From positions 82,862-146,861 of the forward strand of contig JABDMH010000004.1 in the NCBI GenBank assembly GCA_013001595.1: a DNA stretch of 64,000 nt, written 5' to 3'. The number at the start of each line of letters is the position of its first letter. The first letter of the stretch is position 1. Below are positions 1 to 7,587 of this stretch, one piece after another. A program made the position numbers and the translations under genes. The stretch comes from Saprospiraceae bacterium. Lineage in GTDB: Bacteria; Bacteroidota; Bacteroidia; Chitinophagales; Saprospiraceae. A model generated the notes under the pieces. It did not search any database and had not been told where the DNA came from. It was given only the letters and a program-made list of their open reading frames with translations.

Positions 1-1
1 C

Positions 2-601
2 ATGAGTGAGAAGACACTAGATAATCTGATCAATAGATTAAAAACTGAAGCGATTGAAAAGGCCGAACAAGAGGCTGGTAAGGTAGTTGATGATGCACGG
101 AGAGAGGCGGATACTTTGATCCGCGATGCCGAAGCCCAAAAAGGCAAAATATTGGATGAAGCCAGAATCGAGGCAGAAGCCATAGTTCGGAAGGGTGTAA
201 GAGCACTGCAGCAAGCTTCTAGAGATGTATGCATTTCCGTACAGAACGATTTGCTAACCATTTTAGGCCATGTGCTAAGTGAAGAAATCAATCGGACTTT
301 CACGACAGAGTTGATAAGATCCACAGTCGTGCAGGTAGTTGAAAATGTGGGTAGACCCAGTAAGATAAACCTTCCGACATCTGTGATGGAGGAATTGGGA
401 GACTTCATTCGCCAGAGACTCCAGCAAACTGATGAAATGTTAACGGTAAGTCGAGATGAACGACTCTTGAAAGGATTCACCATAGCTCGCACGGATCTGG
501 GATGGAAATATGAGATTTCTCCAGAAGAAGTCAGTGATTTGCTCTTTGCCCACCTGACACCCACCTGGACCAACGTTCTCAAGAAAGATGTAAGCTCATG
601 A
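2..601 (+). CDS. atpE: V-type ATPase subunit E (peripheral stalk)
   Basis: This 199-aa protein matches the subunit E plan of bacterial and archaeal V/A-type ATPases. Residues about 1-65 are a charged, Ala/Glu/Lys-rich coiled coil and the rest is a globular domain that would bind the catalytic head. With a subunit not seen here it would form the peripheral stalk that holds the head against the rotating shaft. The ATG at position 2 gives a natural N-terminus, so the gene looks complete although it lies at the window edge. Its TGA overlaps the ATG of the next gene in an ATGA junction, so the two are translationally coupled. The catalytic genes A and B may lie upstream of the window. Confidence is high for the family. 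Confidence 0.9.
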   Translation: MSEKTLDNLINRLKTEAIEKAEQEAGKVVDDARREADTLIRDAEAQKGKILDEARIEAEAIVRKGVRALQQASRDVCISVQNDLLTILGHVLSEEINRTFTTELIRSTVVQVVENVGRPSKINLPTSVMEELGDFIRQRLQQTDEMLTVSRDERLLKGFTIARTDLGWKYEISPEEVSDLLFAHLTPTWTNVLKKDVSS

Positions 602-1173
602 TCGCTGGTAATCTAGAATATCTTATAAACAGTCTACCCGATCTTGCCTTCCGGCATGATAAGGAAGTGCAAGAACGAGTAGAATACCTGCTGCAAACCT
701 ATGCCGGGCATCAATCAGAGCAGGACGATTTGGTGTCTTTTTTCGTAGGTGAAGCCATAAAGTTTTTGTCAGACCGTGAGGCAGAGCAACTACAAATTAT
801 CAATCTGCAAAGCATACATGAATCCCGATTCCAGGACAGTCGAATCCGACTGGTTAGAGAATATGCTGAGTTCATATACGCCTTTAAAGGGAGTCTTGCT
901 ACATATCGCATGGCCCGTCGGGACTCTACAACTCAGCACTCATCTGCCAAGCACACTCCGATTAAGCAAGGAACTCCCTTAGAGGAAGAAGTACAAGTAC
1001 TGCAGATACAATGGGAAAAACTGGAGGAACTGGCCTCCGGACATCATTATGATCTGGAAGCCCTTATTATCTACAAGCTGCATTTAGAAATTCTGCAACG
1101 CTACTGGAGTTTTGATGAGGGAAAGGGCATGGACATTTTCAAATCCATCACTGAAAAAACTGAGCATGGATAG
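598..1173 (+). CDS. DUF2764-like V-ATPase-associated protein (subunit C-like)
   Basis: This 191-aa protein sits between subunits E and D, where Bacteroidota and Chlamydia operons carry a DUF2764 protein thought to replace subunit C. It starts with a short segment containing SLPDLAF, which resembles the Asn/Leu-Pro-Asp opening of that family, and it ends with a helical part containing WEKLEELASGHHYDLEAL and a conserved-looking RYW. The middle, about residues 105-130, is polar and low in conservation signal. It is translationally coupled to subunit E by an ATGA overlap and overlaps the start of subunit D by 8 bases. The assignment rests on position and general pattern more than on a hallmark motif. 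A role as the socket joining the shaft to the membrane ring is inferred. Confidence 0.7.
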   Translation: MIAGNLEYLINSLPDLAFRHDKEVQERVEYLLQTYAGHQSEQDDLVSFFVGEAIKFLSDREAEQLQIINLQSIHESRFQDSRIRLVREYAEFIYAFKGSLATYRMARRDSTTQHSSAKHTPIKQGTPLEEEVQVLQIQWEKLEELASGHHYDLEALIIYKLHLEILQRYWSFDEGKGMDIFKSITEKTEHG

Positions 1174-1777
1174 GAAGATTCTGATGAATAAAAATACACT
1201 TGCGGCTCTCAAGTTGGAGCTGAAAGAATATAACAGCGCTCTACCTGTTTTTGAGATGAAGGAGCAGCAATTGAAACAAGTGGTGCAAGCTGTTGAAGAG
1301 AGTATTTTACGTTTGCGGCAAGAAATTAAGCAAGTTGCTATGGAAACTAAAAAGTGGGCCGCTGTATTGGCCGATCGCGAAGTAGACCCAAGCAATCTGG
1401 TAGAACTAGAACAGGTGATTACCAAGCCAAGAGAAATAGCAGGAGCTCGTATAACTGAATTTGTCGAAATCAAATTTGGAGATAAAGATTTCGATCTATT
1501 TCTCACACCGCTCTGGGTCGACACTGCTACCGACATGTTAGCCGATCAGAAGACAAGACAAATAATGCTAGACCTGGAAAGGAAAAAACTGGATGTACTT
1601 CAAGAAGAGCTTTATGAGGCAAGACGCATGAAAAATGCCCTGAAAGAGGTCTTTATTCCTGAAACCATTGAGAATATACGCAAGATCGAGATCTATTTAG
1701 GTGATGTCGAACGCCTGGCCATTGGTTGCGCTAAACTGGTGAAAAAGAAAAAGACCGAAAAAAAGATGACTGTATGA
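1166..1777 (+). CDS. atpD: V-type ATPase subunit D (central shaft)
   Basis: This 203-aa protein is subunit D, the coiled-coil central axle that turns inside the A3B3 head. It has the expected antiparallel helices: an N-terminal helix from about residue 6 (NTLAALKLELKEY) and a C-terminal helix containing RRMKNALKEVFIPETIENI, which corresponds to the family's Arg-Val-Asn-Ala-Leu...IP region. The reading frame is open upstream to 1112, but homologues begin just before the Asn-Lys-x-x-Leu segment. The ATG at 1166 is therefore preferred; it overlaps the previous stop by 8 bases. Another ATG at 1184 is possible. The C-terminus is very lysine-rich. It is coupled to subunit I by an ATGA overlap. Confidence 0.88.
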   Translation: MDRKILMNKNTLAALKLELKEYNSALPVFEMKEQQLKQVVQAVEESILRLRQEIKQVAMETKKWAAVLADREVDPSNLVELEQVITKPREIAGARITEFVEIKFGDKDFDLFLTPLWVDTATDMLADQKTRQIMLDLERKKLDVLQEELYEARRMKNALKEVFIPETIENIRKIEIYLGDVERLAIGCAKLVKKKKTEKKMTV

Positions 1778-3633
1778 TCGTCAGGATGAAAGAATTGTGG
1801 CTTTTTACACCTGCCAGTTCTGTAGATGAGACCATCACTAAGCTGGGTGAACTCGGTGTAGTGGAGATTCGAGAAGTGGTTTCTCCTGCAGGAGCGGATC
1901 TTGAACACCGAGATCGAGAGATCGAACGTACGCAAAAAGCGATCAATCTGCTTGCGTCAGCGCAAGATGGAAATGGAAACAATGATGTTTTAGTTACAGA
2001 TATTTTATACACTGAAAATGACCCTAAAAGACTCACCAATAGAATACTTACGACGGTCGAGATCAACACCAATGGTCGTCGTAGGCTAAAGGACCTACAG
2101 TCTCAATTGAAATGGTATGAAGTGTGGGGAAAGGATACCAATCCAGCTGACATTGAGTATCTGGAGGGGCAAGGCATTTATATACGACTCTATGAAGCCA
2201 CGCCGGACCAAGTTGATGGACTAGTAAAAAATCACTGCGTAGAAGTATTTCCTGAAAGGGAACAGGCGATTCCACTGGCTCTTATTAGCGATGAGAAAGA
2301 TGAGCAACTCGATCTTAAGCAAGTATACAGTCCTACCTTACCCCTGTCCGAGCTTAGACGCCAGTTGGAGCGAAAGGAGCGGCAAATGGCCAAAGTAAAT
2401 CGATACCTGGAGGATCAGAGCCAAAACCTAGGTCTGCTGCGTGACTATTTGAAATACTTACAAGATCATCGCAATATTGTCTGGGCTGTTGAAGGCATGG
2501 GAGATATCGAAGGTAAGCTGAAGTATTTGCACGGCTACCTACCTGCGGATCAAATGGACTTGCTTTCTTCTGTGGCAAAGGACAATAGCTGGGGTTATCG
2601 CATAAGTGAACCGAAAAATCCCAAAGAGGTACCTGTTTATTTGCGCAACCCACGTTGGATTAAAATCATCAATCCGGTGCTGCGTTTCATTGACATCGTG
2701 CCAGGCTACCGAGAAGTTGACGTCTCTATCTATTTTCTCATTGCTTTTGCCCTCTTCTTTGCTATGTTGGTGGGGGATGCTGGATACGGTCTTCTACTTC
2801 TCCTACTAACCATCTTCTTCCGCAAAAAAATCCCTAGCCAAATGCGCTGGCTCAGTTATGTGCTAAGCGGAGCCACTATAGCTTGGGGTGTCCTGAGTGG
2901 TACTTATTTCGGCTCCGAAGAAATTGCATCGTTGCCCTGGCTCAATAACTTGATCATAGCTGAAGTGTCCAGCTTTGGTGTAGAGAATATTGATTTTATG
3001 ATGCACCTTTCATTTCTGATCGGTGCAGTGCATTTAACAACTGCCCACCTAATTAGGGTAGTTCAATTTGCCAATTCAATAAAGGCCCTAAGTGAAATAG
3101 GATGGATCGCCATTATGTGGGGACTATTCTTGTTAGCTGAGCAGTTGGTATTGGGGGAGGCGATGCCTGCGTGGAGCCATTGGTTATTTATTTCTGGTGC
3201 TTTGCTGGTTACACTCTTCTCACAGGAAAGTTCTAGCCTACTTAAGAGCATAGTGGTATCTGTTTCCAATTTGCCGTTGAGTCTGATCAATGGTTTCTCG
3301 GATATCGTATCGTATGTGCGGCTATTTGCAGTAGGATTAGCTACGGCTACAGTTGCTGCTAGTTTCAACCAAATGATCCTTGCCAGTGGAATATCTAATA
3401 TGGGTGTACTGCAGATCATTGGGTCAGCAATAGCTTTATTTCTAGGACATAGTCTGAACATTGCTTTGGCGTTGATGGCCGTAATGGTCCATGGCCTTCG
3501 ACTCAATATGCTAGAATTCGCAGGTCATTTGGGCGTACAGTTCTCCGGCGAAGCATACAAGCCATTTAAACTAATGGGATATAAATCGACTACCAAGGGT
3601 AAAAAAGGAAGGAGAATCTTGAACTCTCAATAG
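1774..3633 (+). CDS. atpI: V-type ATPase subunit I (membrane stator, NtpI/a-type)
   Basis: This 619-aa protein has the two-part design of V-ATPase subunit I/a. The first 310 or so residues are a soluble, partly coiled-coil arm. The second half holds about seven hydrophobic membrane segments, beginning near the VDVSIYFLIAFALFFAMLVG region and ending in a short Lys-rich tail. The loop with GDAGYG and the late helix containing FSDIVSYVRLFAVGLA carry features typical of the ion half-channel, including the Arg in YVRLFAVG that would face the rotor glutamate. It anchors the peripheral stalk and forms the path for ions next to the K ring. The start overlaps the stop of subunit D as ATGA. Confidence 0.92.
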   Translation: MIVRMKELWLFTPASSVDETITKLGELGVVEIREVVSPAGADLEHRDREIERTQKAINLLASAQDGNGNNDVLVTDILYTENDPKRLTNRILTTVEINTNGRRRLKDLQSQLKWYEVWGKDTNPADIEYLEGQGIYIRLYEATPDQVDGLVKNHCVEVFPEREQAIPLALISDEKDEQLDLKQVYSPTLPLSELRRQLERKERQMAKVNRYLEDQSQNLGLLRDYLKYLQDHRNIVWAVEGMGDIEGKLKYLHGYLPADQMDLLSSVAKDNSWGYRISEPKNPKEVPVYLRNPRWIKIINPVLRFIDIVPGYREVDVSIYFLIAFALFFAMLVGDAGYGLLLLLLTIFFRKKIPSQMRWLSYVLSGATIAWGVLSGTYFGSEEIASLPWLNNLIIAEVSSFGVENIDFMMHLSFLIGAVHLTTAHLIRVVQFANSIKALSEIGWIAIMWGLFLLAEQLVLGEAMPAWSHWLFISGALLVTLFSQESSSLLKSIVVSVSNLPLSLINGFSDIVSYVRLFAVGLATATVAASFNQMILASGISNMGVLQIIGSAIALFLGHSLNIALALMAVMVHGLRLNMLEFAGHLGVQFSGEAYKPFKLMGYKSTTKGKKGRRILNSQ

Positions 3634-3659
3634 ATACTAAAGAAAAAAAAAGAAACAAG

Positions 3660-4127
3660 ATGATAGACATTTTGATTGCAACCACAGTGGTCACAGGATT
3701 GGGTGACATGGGCATGTCGTTGAGTATTGCTTCGATCGGTTCAGCCATAGGTACGGGAATTGCCGGTATGTCGGCTATTGGAGCCTGGAAAAAGATGATT
3801 CTTAGCGGCCAGAAGGCGGCTACTGCGTTACTAATATTCGTAGGAGCACCATTGTCGCAAGTCATCTATGGGATGATCTTGAAAAACGCCATTTCTGCAG
3901 TTGATCTGAATCCAGACTCTTACTTTTGGCAAATGATGATGGGCCTCGCGGCTGGTGCAGCTATGGCGGGGTCAGCTATATTTCAGGGTAAAACTGGAGC
4001 TAGGGCATGTGATGCCATCGGCTCAGGGGCTAGTGATATCGCCAAGTATATCATGATCATTGGAATCGTAGAAACAGTAGCCTTATTTGTCATGATATTT
4101 ACCATGACTGGTCTGCCAACCATTTAG
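3660..4127 (+). CDS. atpK: V-type ATPase subunit K (proteolipid rotor ring)
   Basis: This 155-aa protein is the 16-kDa-type proteolipid: two fused hairpins with four membrane helices. The ion-carrying acid is Glu138 in helix 4 (GIVETVALF). The first hairpin has Gln67 at the matching place, which is normal for V-type K subunits. The residues that bind Na+ in the Enterococcus hirae K ring (Thr64, Gln65, Gln110, Glu139) seem to correspond here to Ser66, Gln67, Gln109 and Glu138, so Na+ coupling is plausible but not proven. The gene lies 26 bases after subunit I, behind an A-rich purine stretch, and ends the operon before two hairpins. Confidence 0.93.
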   Translation: MIDILIATTVVTGLGDMGMSLSIASIGSAIGTGIAGMSAIGAWKKMILSGQKAATALLIFVGAPLSQVIYGMILKNAISAVDLNPDSYFWQMMMGLAAGAAMAGSAIFQGKTGARACDAIGSGASDIAKYIMIIGIVETVALFVMIFTMTGLPTI

Positions 4128-4136
4128 GAATGCATT

Positions 4137-4193
4137 CGCGCAATACTTCGCTGATGCGCGTACAGTCTAAATGGCATTTTGAATGCAAAATGC
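4137..4193 (+). terminator. Tandem hairpins after the V-ATPase operon
   Basis: Two hairpins follow the subunit K stop. The first is CGCGCA/TGCGCG at 4137-4142 and 4155-4160 with a 12-base loop. The second is a perfect 8-bp stem, GCATTTTG at 4174-4181 and CAAAATGC at 4186-4193, with loop AATG. Only a weak T-rich run follows, so this may be a factor-assisted terminator or an mRNA-end stabiliser rather than a classic intrinsic terminator. Confidence 0.5.
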
Positions 4194-4242
4194 TGTTTGA
4201 CGTTTCGGGTATTTAGAGTTTACGTTCTTTCTTTGTTCATAA

Positions 4243-4277
4243 TTTGCTCTAGAGGTCTGATATACTCAGTAGATTTG
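4243..4277 (+). promoter_or_regulatory. Bacteroidota-type promoter for the two-component operon
   Basis: TTTG at 4243-4246 and TAGATTTG at 4270-4277 match the -33 TTTG and -7 TAnnTTTG boxes of the Bacteroidota housekeeping sigma factor. The spacer of 23 bases is at the long end of the tolerated range. Transcription would start about 30 bases before the response regulator ATG. Confidence 0.5.
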
Positions 4278-4311
4278 CTATGAGCGGCAATATCAAGAGT
4301 AGTATTAGACG

Positions 4312-4992
4312 ATGAAAATCCTTGTGGTAGAAGATAATTTGGAGTTACTGGATGACATTAAGGAATTCCTTGAGCTGGAAGGTAATGTATGTGAAGTAGC
4401 CACGGATTTTCGATCTGGTTATATGAAGCTCGGTGTTTTTATATACGACATTCTTGTGGTTGACATTGGGCTTCCAGATGGTAGTGGGCTAGATATTATT
4501 CGAGAGGTCAAAAAAGAAAATATCGATATGGGCATCATTATAATTTCTGCTAGAAGCGAGCTTGAAGACAAGGTAAGTGCCCTTGAGTTGGGTGCAGATG
4601 ACTACCTGACTAAACCTTTTTTTCTTGCAGAGCTGAATGCCCGAGTAAGAGCACTCTACAGGAGGAAAACTTACGGTGGCAGCCAGGTAATTCATTTTAA
4701 CGAAATTAGGATTGAGCCCGACCTCTACGAGGTTTATATCCATGATCAAGTTCTAAATCTGACTAAAAAGGAGTTTGATATTTTACATTTCTTTGTCACC
4801 AACAATAACCGGCTCCTCACCAAAGAAGCTATTGCTGAACATATTTGGGGAGACAACATTGAGGTGGTAGACTCCTTTACATTTATTTATACCCATTTGG
4901 CCAATCTTCGCAAGAAGATCGCTGAATTGGGTGGAAATGACTACATCAAATCGATCTACCGAGTAGGTTACAAATTCACTGATCAGGAATGA
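4312..4992 (+). CDS. OmpR-family response regulator
   Basis: This 226-aa protein has an N-terminal receiver domain (about residues 1-118) and a C-terminal winged-helix DNA-binding domain (about 128-224). The acidic pocket is VVEDN near residues 5-9, the phospho-acceptor is Asp51 in VVDIGLPDG, and the conserved lysine is Lys101 in LTKPF. The DNA-binding half ends in the typical SIYRVGYKF. It is coupled to the following histidine kinase by an ATGA overlap, so the two form one signalling pair. The input signal and target genes cannot be read from the sequence. It lies after the V-ATPase operon but has its own likely promoter. Confidence 0.95.
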   Translation: MKILVVEDNLELLDDIKEFLELEGNVCEVATDFRSGYMKLGVFIYDILVVDIGLPDGSGLDIIREVKKENIDMGIIIISARSELEDKVSALELGADDYLTKPFFLAELNARVRALYRRKTYGGSQVIHFNEIRIEPDLYEVYIHDQVLNLTKKEFDILHFFVTNNNRLLTKEAIAEHIWGDNIEVVDSFTFIYTHLANLRKKIAELGGNDYIKSIYRVGYKFTDQE

Positions 4993-6233
4993 GACTTTCA
5001 GCAAAAACCAATCGATACTACTTAGTTTTCATCCTTCTGCTCTTCCCTTTGATGATGGTTGTAGATTATTTCGTGATTAAGTACTATGTCTATTCAGAAG
5101 TAAATGAGATGCTGCAGCATGAAAGCAATCGGATTAATTATTATCTGAGTGACAGAGCCGTCTTTCCAGCATCGGATTTTCTATTTGACACAGCTGTTGT
5201 ACATAGTGACATAGTCGTAAGCGAAACTTTCACCGACACGCTCTTTTATGAAGACTATGCCAATCAGCAGATACCTTACCGGATGTATCAATTTTCCGTT
5301 TCACAATCAAATCACCAGATAGTGGTTAGATTAAGGCATGTTTTGCTGGAAATGCGGGAATTGATCGGCTGGATATTCGCTTACACGGCACTCATTATAT
5401 CATTATTAATTGTGGGTCACCTTCTGATAAACCGACGAATCTCCAGATTGGTCTGGAAACCCTTCTTTGAAGACCTGGGACAACTTAAAAAATACGGCAC
5501 TACCAGTGGTGATCTGTTGGAATTGAAGAAATCGAACATCGTAGAGTTCGATACCTTAAATAAGATAATTGAAACACTCACTAACCAAATCAGTGAAGAT
5601 TTCCAAAAACTAAAGAACTTTAACGAGCAAGTATCTCATGAAATGCAAAACCCCCTTGCGACCATTCGTAATAAAATGGTGCTTTTGTTAGGAAACCAGC
5701 ATTTGGACGATAATGAGTTGAATTGGGCACAAGTTGCCTACCATGAAACCAACAAACTATCAAAAATTGTTAAGTCTCTTACGCTCATTTCACGCATTGA
5801 AAACAATGAGTTCAAACGTCTGGAGAAGGTCGATGTGCTAGAATTATTGGAGAATATCATGAGAAATATAGGGGAACTCATCGAATATAAAGGTCTGGAA
5901 GTGACTTTAGATCTGTATCCCGCCCGCATAAAGTGCGATCCGATTCTTGCCAATATTTTATTCACAAATCTGATCAAGAATGCCGTGCAACACAATACAG
6001 AAGGTGGCTATATAAAAATGTTCCTAAATCCTACAAAATTTGAAATTGAGAATACAGGAGAAGTACTCGAGACCAAAACCGACCAGTTATTTCACCGGTT
6101 TGAAAAAGGTAATATGCTCAGCGACTCCCTGGGCCTAGGTCTGTCTATCAATCAAAGAATCTGCGAAATGTATGGATTTAAACTACACTACCATCATCAT
6201 AACGGTAGGCATAAGATAGAACTGGTCTTTTAG
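4989..6233 (+). CDS. Sensor histidine kinase
   Basis: This 414-aa kinase has a membrane segment at about residues 10-30, a short extracytoplasmic sensor of about 90 residues with no recognisable domain, and a second membrane segment at about 124-148. A HisKA dimerisation helix follows, with the phospho-accepting His217 in VSHEMQNPLATI. The C-terminal ATPase domain has an N-box (NLIKNAVQHN), a short G1-like stretch and a G2 box (SLGLGLSI). The catalytic domain is compact: the first glycine box of the usual DxGxG form is poorly conserved (IENTGEV), as in several Bacteroidota kinases. It pairs with the upstream response regulator. Confidence 0.93.
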   Translation: MRLSAKTNRYYLVFILLLFPLMMVVDYFVIKYYVYSEVNEMLQHESNRINYYLSDRAVFPASDFLFDTAVVHSDIVVSETFTDTLFYEDYANQQIPYRMYQFSVSQSNHQIVVRLRHVLLEMRELIGWIFAYTALIISLLIVGHLLINRRISRLVWKPFFEDLGQLKKYGTTSGDLLELKKSNIVEFDTLNKIIETLTNQISEDFQKLKNFNEQVSHEMQNPLATIRNKMVLLLGNQHLDDNELNWAQVAYHETNKLSKIVKSLTLISRIENNEFKRLEKVDVLELLENIMRNIGELIEYKGLEVTLDLYPARIKCDPILANILFTNLIKNAVQHNTEGGYIKMFLNPTKFEIENTGEVLETKTDQLFHRFEKGNMLSDSLGLGLSINQRICEMYGFKLHYHHHNGRHKIELVF

Positions 6234-6290
6234 CGCTTCCCTCACCATACTCTCTTATAGCTTTGCACAACTTTACGACATCCACTTCAG

Positions 6291-6321
6291 GTAAAAGAAA
6301 AAAGGCGACTTGGAGGTCGCC
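6291..6321 (-). terminator. Intrinsic terminator on the minus strand
   Basis: The stem GGCGAC (6304-6309) / GTCGCC (6316-6321) has a 6-base loop. Read on the minus strand it is followed by an almost pure T run (complement of 6292-6303). It ends a leftward transcript, either the 45-aa reading frame just upstream or the 3' end of the glycosyltransferase mRNA. On the plus strand there is no T run after the stem. Confidence 0.7.
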
Positions 6322-6344
6322 CTTACTCAATCTAAAAGTTAGGT

Positions 6345-6482
6345 TTATGTTCTTCGGATGATCATATGATTGAAACATGATCGACGTAAAGGTATGAAGA
6401 TTAGGAAGCTGATAAATACCCATATCAAGGTATTTTTCAGATAAATTCTACCATCAGGTATAAGGTGCTCGATGCGTGCCAT
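6345..6482 (-). CDS. Possible small membrane protein (45 aa)
   Basis: This is a short reading frame with an ATG start and TAA stop that was found by hand. The product has a polar N-terminus (MARIEHLIPDG), one hydrophobic segment at about residues 18-32 (TLIWVFISFLIFIPL), and a basic C-terminus that fits the positive-inside rule. The stop is about 24 bases before the strong leftward terminator at 6291-6321, which is the spacing expected for a real gene. Upstream there is only an imperfect -7 box, so the frame could also be chance coding in the 3' untranslated region of the glycosyltransferase gene. No family is recognised. Confidence 0.3.
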   Translation of the reverse strand: MARIEHLIPDGRIYLKNTLIWVFISFLIFIPLRRSCFNHMIIRRT

Positions 6483-6620
6483 TAATGTATTAGGATGTTT
6501 ACTGATGGGTATGTTCAGATCAATGATCGATCATGTTGGCTAACAGAGAAAGTATGTAGCATAGTTGTTTTGGCCTAAGTGGGCGGGTGTCTCCATTGTA
6601 CCTATCTGCTATATAGTCTC

Positions 6621-7523
6621 TCAAAAATCCCCATGTGGTTTAACCTTCTGGTCTTTTTGCAAATCCCTCTTACAACTGAGATAATAGCCGACCTTATATA
6701 GATCCAGGGCTACCAAGCTAGGCCTTTGGCCGACTAAGTGTGCTCTCAGTTTTGATTGCATGGTTTGAAACCAAGAGCGGTAGATGGAAGCCAATTCATA
6801 GCGTTCGATCTTAGCTGCAAAATTGGATAATTTGGTGTGAATTCCTGGATATTTGGAATGTAAGCGAACTAGATTTTCGATCGCTTCCTCTTGCTTCTTT
6901 AGGAAGATTTCTGATGATTCTAAACCCAGGTGCACCACAGGATTTTCTATGTGGCAGATTTTAAGATCCTTGAATCTTAATTCATGGCCAAATAATGTGT
7001 CTTCGTGTCCATACCCAATCAGTAGTTCATCAAATTTGATATCGAGGAAAATCTCTCTTTTGATTAGAAAATTATTGCTTTGAAAGCCGACATCTAGCTT
7101 TGACTCCCTCTTTGTCCCAACTTTCCAATGCAACACTTGAGAAGGTGGTGGTGGATTGGATTCATATTGTCGACCGCCTACCAGAATCTGATCACTCGGT
7201 AAATGATTTAAATACGTAGCCAAATAGTTTTGATGAATGGGCATTCCATCGCAATCCAGAAATAGCAGATGGTCAAATCGAGCTTGCTCGGCCAGCAGGT
7301 TGCGAATGCGGGAACGACCTACATTGGTTGAGAGTTCTTTATATCTGACATTAGCCAGGTTGGACACTGACTTATTCTCCTTGCGATATTGCCATGCTGA
7401 TCCGTCATCTATGCAATTGATCTCATAGGGTCGTTCCACTAAACCTGCCTGTTCGGTCAGTGCTGCTATCAATGGCCGAATATCATAGTTATAGATGGGT
7501 ATCAGTATAGAGATCATGGGCAC
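6621..7523 (-). CDS. Family 2 glycosyltransferase
   Basis: This 300-aa protein has a GT-A fold start (ISILIPIYNY), a DDGS nucleotide-sugar motif near residue 40 and a DCDG metal-binding motif near residue 94, which plays the role of DxD. The His-rich part around GYGHEDTLFGHELR resembles the region after the acceptor-binding site of glycosyltransferase family 2. The C-terminal 90 residues are helical and basic and probably sit on the membrane surface. It likely adds a sugar to a cell-surface polymer; donor and acceptor cannot be told. It is cytoplasmic, with no signal peptide. It stands alone between the kinase and the secreted hydrolase gene, with its own direction. Confidence 0.85.
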   Translation of the reverse strand: MPMISILIPIYNYDIRPLIAALTEQAGLVERPYEINCIDDGSAWQYRKENKSVSNLANVRYKELSTNVGRSRIRNLLAEQARFDHLLFLDCDGMPIHQNYLATYLNHLPSDQILVGGRQYESNPPPPSQVLHWKVGTKRESKLDVGFQSNNFLIKREIFLDIKFDELLIGYGHEDTLFGHELRFKDLKICHIENPVVHLGLESSEIFLKKQEEAIENLVRLHSKYPGIHTKLSNFAAKIERYELASIYRSWFQTMQSKLRAHLVGQRPSLVALDLYKVGYYLSCKRDLQKDQKVKPHGDF

Positions 7524-7587
7524 AAAAGTAAAAAAGGCGATAAATCAACTTCACCGCCTTTGCATTTTATTTCTTGTCCCAATTTTG

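Noticed and set aside
3660..4127. First hairpin of subunit K lacks the carboxylate (Gln67)
   Set aside because: One Glu per four-helix proteolipid is the normal state for V-type K subunits.
6178..6423. 81-codon leftward frame after the histidine kinase
   Set aside because: It overlaps the kinase gene and runs through the terminator hairpin at 6291-6321; the product shows no domain.
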